Shown here piece after piece: positions 22,539-27,366 of a stretch of DNA of 27,366 nt. Position 1 is the first letter of the stretch; each line of letters opens with the position of its first letter. Origin of the DNA: an uncultured Lachnospiraceae bacterium (GTDB lineage Bacteria > Bacillota > Clostridia > Lachnospirales > Lachnospiraceae); contig CAJTSH010000039.1 in NCBI GenBank assembly GCA_910578885.1, forward strand, positions 1 to 27,366. Direction: 5' to 3'. The notes beneath the pieces were generated by a model, which was not told the origin of the DNA, made no database searches, and saw only the letters and a program-made list of their open reading frames with translations. Made by a program: the position numbers and the translations under genes.

Positions 22539-24857
22539 ATGGCAGATATCTCAGTAAAAGAAATTGAAGAAATGGAAAAAGCTCTGATTTCCAAGTCTGA
22601 TAATATAAAGACAATGAAGGAATTCGTGAGTCCGGAGAGCTTATATGAAGAATTGATTGCCAGTGTGCGCAAATATCATCCCTCTACAGATATTTCTTTG
22701 ATAGAGAAGGCATATCGCATAGCGTATGAGGCTCACGAGGGACAGGTGCGCAAGTCCGGAGAAGCTTATATTATCCATCCGTTGTGTGTGGGTATTATTT
22801 TGGCTGAGCTGGAGCTGGATAAGGAGACAATTGTTGCAGGTCTTCTTCATGATGTGGTGGAAGACACTGTAATGACGGTGAAAGAGATTGCAACGGAATT
22901 TTCGGATGAGATTGCGCTGTTAGTGGACGGCGTGACCAAACTGGGCCAGTTGTCCTATGATGCGGATAAGGTGGAGGTACAGGCAGAGAATTTACGGAAG
23001 ATGTTTCTTGCTATGGCGAAGGATATCCGTGTGATTTTGATAAAACTTGCAGACCGCCTGCACAATATGAGAACCTTGAAATATATGAGACCGGAGAAGC
23101 AGCGGGAGAAGGCGAGAGAAACGATGGATATCTATGCCCCGATTGCGCAGCGGCTTGGTATCTCTAAGATTAAGATAGAATTAGACGATCTTTCCCTAAA
23201 ATATCTTGAGCCTGGGGCATATTATGATCTGGTCGAAAAGGTGGCGCTCCGCAAAAACGTGCGGGAGGAGTATGTGCAGAAATTGGTGGGAGAGGTCAAG
23301 GAGCATATCAGCAATGCCGGAATCAAGGCGGATATTGACGGCCGTGCAAAGCATTTCTTTTCCATTTATAAAAAAATGGTTAATCAGGATAAGACACTGG
23401 ATCAGATTTATGATTTATTTGCAATTAGAATCATTGTGGAAAATGTGAGGGACTGCTATGCGGCTCTGGGCGTTATCCATGAGATGTATAAGCCGATACC
23501 GGGGCGGTTCAAGGACTATATTGCCATGCCCAAGCCCAATATGTATCAGTCTTTGCATACGACGTTGATCGGACCTAATGGACAGCCCTTTGAAATCCAG
23601 ATCCGTACTTATGAGATGCACCGGACAGCAGAGTATGGTATTGCGGCTCACTGGAAATATAAAGAGTCAAGCAATAACGGAAAAAATGTGGAGAGCACGC
23701 CGAAGTCTGAGGAAGAGAAATTAAGCTGGCTGCGACAGATATTAGAGTGGCAGCGGGACATGTCGGATAACAAGGAATTTATGAGCCTGCTTAAGAGCGA
23801 TCTGGATTTGTTTTCCGATACGGTATTCTGTTTTACGCCGTCCGGGGATGTGAAGAATCTGCCTACCGGCTCTACGCCGGTAGATTTTGCCTATGCGATT
23901 CATTCGGCAGTCGGCAATAAAATGATAGGCGCAAAGGTCAACGGTAAGTTAGTTCCTATCGATTATGAGATACAGAACGGGGATCGGATTGAGGTGCTTA
24001 CCTCGCAGAACTCCAGAGGACCGAGCAGAGACTGGCTGAATATCGTTAAGAGCACGCAGGCAAAGAATAAGATTAACCAGTGGTACCGCAGTGAATTTAA
24101 GGAAGAGAACATAGCCAGAGGCAAGGAGCTATTGACGCAGTATTGTAAGGCGAAGAGTATCAACCTGTCCGAAATCAATAAGCCGGAATACCAGCAGAAG
24201 GTTTTGCATAAATACGGTTTTCATGACTGGAATGCGGCGCTGGCAACTGTGGGACACGGCGGCTTGAAGGAAGGCCAGATTATCAATAAGATGTTGGAGG
24301 AATACAAGAAAGACCATCCGATTCCGTTGACGGATGAGCAGGTGATGGAGCATTTAGCTGCCGAGAATAAGGATAAGGCAGCTCCTGTGAAATCCAGAAG
24401 CGGTATTGTCGTAAAGGGAATCTATGATGTTGCGGTGCATTTTTCCAAGTGCTGCAGTCCTGTTCCGGGAGACGAAATCGTGGGCTTTGTGACAAGAGGC
24501 AGAGGCGTGTCCATTCATCGTACGGACTGTGTAAATATCATCCATTTATCGGATCTGGAGCGGGCGAGACTGATTGATGCAGAGTGGCAAAGGGATGCGG
24601 CAGCGGGCGGCAACGGTCTTTATCTGGCTGAAATTAAGATTTTTGGCAACAATCGTACCGGGCTTTTGGTGGATATTACGAAGATACTTACCGAGCGGGG
24701 AATTGATATCAATTCTATTAATTCCAAGACCAGCAAGCAGGGCATTGCAACGATATCGGTTGCTTTTGAAACGAAGGGCAAGGAGGAATTGACCAGCCTG
24801 ATTGAAAAGATACGTCAGGTGGAGAGCGTGATTGATATTGAGAGAACGTCCGGTTGA
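22539..24857 (+). CDS. relA: Bifunctional (p)ppGpp synthetase/hydrolase (RelA/SpoT family)
   Basis: This 772-residue protein makes and degrades the stringent-response alarmones. The HD hydrolase domain covers about 50-200, with H80, H104-D105 and E108-D109, and LADRLHNMRT later; these residues indicate an active hydrolase. The synthetase domain, about 240-350, has GRAKHFFSIYKKM, RFKDYIAMPKPNMYQSLHT and EIQIRT. TGS follows (about 400-460), then a Cys motif CCSPVPGDEIVGF and a C-terminal ACT domain. All parts of a long Rel are intact. The ATG at 22539 follows TTGGTGAG; an in-frame TTG (22527) and GTG (22530) are alternative starts. The MBL-hydrolase and hemZ genes follow, an order common in Clostridia. 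Confidence 0.96.
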   Translation: MADISVKEIEEMEKALISKSDNIKTMKEFVSPESLYEELIASVRKYHPSTDISLIEKAYRIAYEAHEGQVRKSGEAYIIHPLCVGIILAELELDKETIVAGLLHDVVEDTVMTVKEIATEFSDEIALLVDGVTKLGQLSYDADKVEVQAENLRKMFLAMAKDIRVILIKLADRLHNMRTLKYMRPEKQREKARETMDIYAPIAQRLGISKIKIELDDLSLKYLEPGAYYDLVEKVALRKNVREEYVQKLVGEVKEHISNAGIKADIDGRAKHFFSIYKKMVNQDKTLDQIYDLFAIRIIVENVRDCYAALGVIHEMYKPIPGRFKDYIAMPKPNMYQSLHTTLIGPNGQPFEIQIRTYEMHRTAEYGIAAHWKYKESSNNGKNVESTPKSEEEKLSWLRQILEWQRDMSDNKEFMSLLKSDLDLFSDTVFCFTPSGDVKNLPTGSTPVDFAYAIHSAVGNKMIGAKVNGKLVPIDYEIQNGDRIEVLTSQNSRGPSRDWLNIVKSTQAKNKINQWYRSEFKEENIARGKELLTQYCKAKSINLSEINKPEYQQKVLHKYGFHDWNAALATVGHGGLKEGQIINKMLEEYKKDHPIPLTDEQVMEHLAAENKDKAAPVKSRSGIVVKGIYDVAVHFSKCCSPVPGDEIVGFVTRGRGVSIHRTDCVNIIHLSDLERARLIDAEWQRDAAAGGNGLYLAEIKIFGNNRTGLLVDITKILTERGIDINSINSKTSKQGIATISVAFETKGKEELTSLIEKIRQVESVIDIERTSG

Positions 24858-24885
24858 TAGGCTGCCAATAAAGTTAAATTGCCGA

Positions 24886-24964
24886 TAATCCGCCCCTCTG
24901 TCTCTGGCAAACTCGGAATGGGGGGCGGATTCCGTAACAGAGAGCCGAAGGATGAACTGTTACG
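24886..24964. repeat. Two adjacent hairpins between relA/spoT and the MBL gene
   Basis: AATCCGCCCC at 24886-24895 pairs with GGGGCGGATT at 24922-24931, and CGTAACAG at 24933-24940 pairs with CTGTTACG at 24957-24964. Neither is followed by a T-run. They could stabilise or process the relA/spoT message, or weakly terminate it. Confidence 0.5.
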
Positions 24965-25015
24965 ATAACAAAACAGGGATGAGTAATCCGAAATATATTT
25001 GAGTAAGGAGATAGT

Positions 25016-25648
25016 ATGGCAAATTTCGCGGTAAAGCAGTTTGTGGTCGGACCAGTATGTACAAACTGCTATTTTGCAATCAACGAGAAATCGAAGGAAA
25101 TGTTTGTGGTAGACCCCGGCGATCAGGCGGATCTGCTTGCAAAGCAGATTGAGGGGCTTGGGGTAAAGCCGGTGGCTGTCCTTTTGACACATGGGCATTT
25201 TGACCATGCGGGAGCGGCAGAGGCACTAAAGGAGAAATACGGGATTCCCGTTTATGTGCATGAAGCTGAGAAGGAGACAATGGAAGATCCCAATAGAAAC
25301 CTGTCCGGATCTATGATGGGAAATCCCGAGAAATATTCTGCGGATTACTTTGTAAAGGACGGCGAAGAATTGGAGATTGCCGGAATGAAAGTGCAGGTAT
25401 TGTTTACGCCGGGACATACGGCGGGAGGAGCCTGCTATTATCTGCCGAACGAGATGGCAGTCTTTTCGGGGGATACGTTGTTTTGCGAGTCGATAGGCAG
25501 AACAGATTTTCCGGGAGGAAGCGCATCCACGCTGATTCGCTCCATCCGGGAAAAGCTGCTCCCTCTTGCGGACTTTATCAAAGTGTATCCGGGACATAAC
25601 GAGATTACGACAATTGGAAATGAGAGAGGGTATAACCCGTTTTTATAG
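25016..25648 (+). CDS. MBL-fold metallohydrolase (glyoxalase II-like)
   Basis: This 210-residue cytosolic metallo-beta-lactamase-fold hydrolase has all metal ligands: THGHFDH with H59, H61, D63 and H64, then H134 in TPGHT, D153 in FSGDT and H194 in YPGHN. It is the short, YcbL-like type without the C-terminal helical domain of classical glyoxalase II. Hydrolysis of a thioester such as S-lactoylglutathione analogues is the family's usual activity; the true substrate here is unknown. GTAAGGAG precedes the start. HemZ starts nine bases after its stop, so the two are co-transcribed. Confidence 0.93.
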   Translation: MANFAVKQFVVGPVCTNCYFAINEKSKEMFVVDPGDQADLLAKQIEGLGVKPVAVLLTHGHFDHAGAAEALKEKYGIPVYVHEAEKETMEDPNRNLSGSMMGNPEKYSADYFVKDGEELEIAGMKVQVLFTPGHTAGGACYYLPNEMAVFSGDTLFCESIGRTDFPGGSASTLIRSIREKLLPLADFIKVYPGHNEITTIGNERGYNPFL

Positions 25649-25657
25649 GAGTTTCAA

Positions 25658-27106
25658 ATGATAACAGTTAGACTTAACAAGCCGGAATTTGAATATGATA
25701 TTCATTCTCTGGTAAAGGCTTTTTATCCGGCAGAAGAAGTCCATGTGTCGGTGGAAGAAGTGCGGCAGGAGGACGAGGCGTCTGAAATGCGGTTAGATGT
25801 ACGCTATGGCATAGATGATATTGCGTTTGCCTTTCGGGAGAGCGGCAAAGAGATTCGTAGCGGCGTTTCCGTTGATTTTGCAGATCGGAAAGAAACCAAG
25901 AACCATCTGAAGCGCGCGCTGTATCGGCTGCTTTCCGAATATACCGGACAGGAGCTGCCCTGGGGGAACCTGACCGGAATCCGTCCGACTAAGATACCGA
26001 TGAATCTTTTGGAGGAGGGAAAGAGCGACGAAGAGATTGCCAGATATATGAAAGATACCTATTATGCTTCCGATGAGAAGATTGATCTGAGCATCCGAAT
26101 TGCAAAGCGGGAACTGGAACTCCTCCATAAGCTGGATTATGAAAATGGATATAGTCTGTACATTGGAATTCCCTTTTGTCCGAGTACCTGTCTGTATTGT
26201 TCATTCACGTCTTATCCGTTGGGAGTTTGGAAGGAGCGGATGGACGATTATCTTACCGCATTGGAAAAAGAAATAGATTTTACAGCGGTAAAGTTTGCGC
26301 ATAAGAAGCTGAATACGATCTACATTGGCGGAGGAACGCCGACTACGCTTACGGCAGGACAGCTTGACCGTCTGATACGTAAGATCAAATGCAGCTTTGA
26401 TTTATCCGAACTGGTGGAATTTACCGTGGAGGCGGGACGTCCCGACAGTATCACGAGGGACAAGCTGCAGGTCTTAAGAAATCATGACGTCAGCAGAATT
26501 TCCATTAATCCGCAGACCATGAAGCAGGAGACGTTAGATTTAATCGGAAGGCATCACACCGTAGAACAGACGGTAGAGAGCTTTTATCTGGCAAGAGAGC
26601 TTGGATTTGACAATATCAATATGGATTTGATCGTGGGGCTGCCGGATGAGGGCATTGATGATGTGGAAAATACGATGGAGCGGTTAAGGGAGCTTGATCC
26701 GGACAGTATCACCGTTCATTCACTTGCGATAAAAAGAGCCGCAAGGCTTCGGATGTTCAAAGAAGACTATCAGAATTACAAGATCGTCAATACGAAGGAG
26801 CATATTGATCTGACTGCAAAGGCAGCGGGGGAAATGGGATTATCCCCCTATTATTTGTACCGCCAGAAGAATATGGCGGGTAACTTTGAAAATGTGGGCT
26901 ATGCCAGACCGGGAAAGGCGGGGGTATATAATGTCTTGATTATGGAGGAAAAGCAGACTATTGTCGCCTGCGGAGCCGGTTCCATCAGTAAAAGGGTGTA
27001 TCCGGACGGGCGGATCGAAAGATGCGAAAATGTCAAGGATGTAGCGTCTTTCATAGAAAGAATTGACGAAATGATTGAGAGAAAACGGAAACTTCTTGAG
27101 GATTAA
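25658..27106 (+). CDS. hemZ: Coproporphyrinogen dehydrogenase-like radical SAM protein HemZ
   Basis: This 482-residue protein is of the HemN/HemZ radical SAM family. The first 160 residues are the HemZ-specific N-terminal part, including PWGNLTGIRPTKIPMNLLEE. The iron-sulphur motif is C174-x3-C178-x2-C181 in PFCPSTCLYCSF, followed by YIGGGTPTTL, which binds S-adenosylmethionine. NMDLIVGLPDEG and SITVHSLAIKRA complete the TIM-barrel core. The name implies oxygen-independent coproporphyrinogen III oxidation, but many anaerobes with hemZ lack a full haem pathway, so its real substrate is uncertain. AGGAG lies eight bases before the ATG. It is co-transcribed with the MBL gene. Confidence 0.94.
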   Translation: MITVRLNKPEFEYDIHSLVKAFYPAEEVHVSVEEVRQEDEASEMRLDVRYGIDDIAFAFRESGKEIRSGVSVDFADRKETKNHLKRALYRLLSEYTGQELPWGNLTGIRPTKIPMNLLEEGKSDEEIARYMKDTYYASDEKIDLSIRIAKRELELLHKLDYENGYSLYIGIPFCPSTCLYCSFTSYPLGVWKERMDDYLTALEKEIDFTAVKFAHKKLNTIYIGGGTPTTLTAGQLDRLIRKIKCSFDLSELVEFTVEAGRPDSITRDKLQVLRNHDVSRISINPQTMKQETLDLIGRHHTVEQTVESFYLARELGFDNINMDLIVGLPDEGIDDVENTMERLRELDPDSITVHSLAIKRAARLRMFKEDYQNYKIVNTKEHIDLTAKAAGEMGLSPYYLYRQKNMAGNFENVGYARPGKAGVYNVLIMEEKQTIVACGAGSISKRVYPDGRIERCENVKDVASFIERIDEMIERKRKLLED

Positions 27107-27118
27107 AAAGAGTTTTTG

Positions 27119-27159
27119 TTGTACATCAAAATAGGGTTAGCACATCAATTGTACATCAA
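27119..27159. repeat. Direct repeats after hemZ
   Basis: TTGTACATCAA occurs at 27119-27129 and 27149-27159, with a shorter CACATCAA at 27141-27148 between them. They sit in the gap between hemZ and an unrecognised gene and could be recombinase or regulator sites. Confidence 0.5.
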
Positions 27160-27222
27160 TTTTTTACCCAATGGTACTGAATAACACTTGATGATGTAGA
27201 GGAACAACCTAATATAGCGCCT

Positions 27223-27263
27223 AAAGGACAATCTTATTCTAACGAATAGGACTGTCCTTTTTT
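27223..27263 (+). terminator. Terminator downstream of hemZ
   Basis: AAAGGACA at 27223-27230 pairs with TGTCCTTT at 27253-27260, with an inner TATTC/GAATA stem, and the T-run continues to 27263. Confidence 0.75.
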
Positions 27264-27298
27264 GTTATAGCCAACCATCAAGAATGGAGGAAAAATGT

Positions 27299-27366
27299 AT
27301 GAGTAGTACAGCGTTAGGAGCAGAGAAAGCGATTATTTTTATCAGCGATGACACAAGAAGAAATAT
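27299..27366 (+). CDS. 5' end of an unrecognised gene (partial)
   Basis: A strong AATGGAGGAAAA precedes an ATG at 27299, and the frame is open to the window edge. It begins MSSTALGAEKAIIFISDDTR. The ATG at 27295 is followed by an early stop and is not the start. The 22 residues do not resemble HisS, which often follows hemZ in related genomes, and I cannot assign a family. Confidence 0.55.
   Translation, partial: MSSTALGAEKAIIFISDDTRRN

Overview
The window looks like chromosome of an anaerobic gut Clostridia species, most likely Lachnospiraceae. The signs are moderate-to-low GC, strong AGGAGG-type ribosome binding sites, a YesM/YesN two-component pair beside a carbohydrate ABC transporter that has no ATPase of its own, a DUF3783-type protein, and the relA/spoT, MBL-hydrolase, hemZ neighbourhood typical of this group. 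This assignment is inference; there is no rRNA or other species marker here.

Layout. 1-530: the end of an unrecognised gene, then a gene-free stretch full of inverted repeats and a four-unit 20-bp degenerate tandem repeat that resembles the subterminal repeats of an IS21-type element. 534-2086: two highly charged, helical proteins of unknown function, each behind a candidate sigma-28/sigma-D (CCGATA) promoter. 2168-3010 (minus): a Cof-type HAD phosphatase transcribed divergently from the next block. 3306-13567: a beta-glucoside disaccharide system made of GH94 cellobiose phosphorylase, a phosphohexomutase, a YesM-type sensor kinase, a lipoprotein binding protein, two permeases and a YesN/AraC-type response regulator. 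The transporter would import the sugar, GH94 would split it with phosphate, and the mutase would feed glucose 1-phosphate into glycolysis. Terminator-like hairpins divide the block into expression units.

13676-15699: an ECF-type sigma factor translationally coupled to a membrane-anchored protein whose N-terminus sits where an anti-sigma domain would and whose extracellular part is a complete serpin. 15700-16490: terminators, a minus-strand tRNA-Gly(GCC) with its own promoter and terminator, and a 144-bp palindromic element with 21-bp perfect terminal inverted repeats and an 8-bp target duplication (a MITE). 16491-17495: a small membrane-anchored, degenerate FMN-bind-like protein and a truncated LytTR-type response regulator that keeps only its receiver.

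17683-21171: a lipoprotein, two ABC-2-like membrane subunits and a BcrA-like ATPase, in overlapping reading frames. 21178-22429: an aldose-1-epimerase family protein, tail-to-tail with a DUF3783-like gene. 22539-27106: bifunctional (p)ppGpp synthetase/hydrolase, an MBL-fold hydrolase and HemZ. After hemZ come direct repeats, a terminator and the first codons of an unrecognised gene, instead of the hisS gene often found there.

The two observations most worth following are the sigma factor/serpin receptor-like pair and the MITE. All promoter and terminator calls come from reading by eye.
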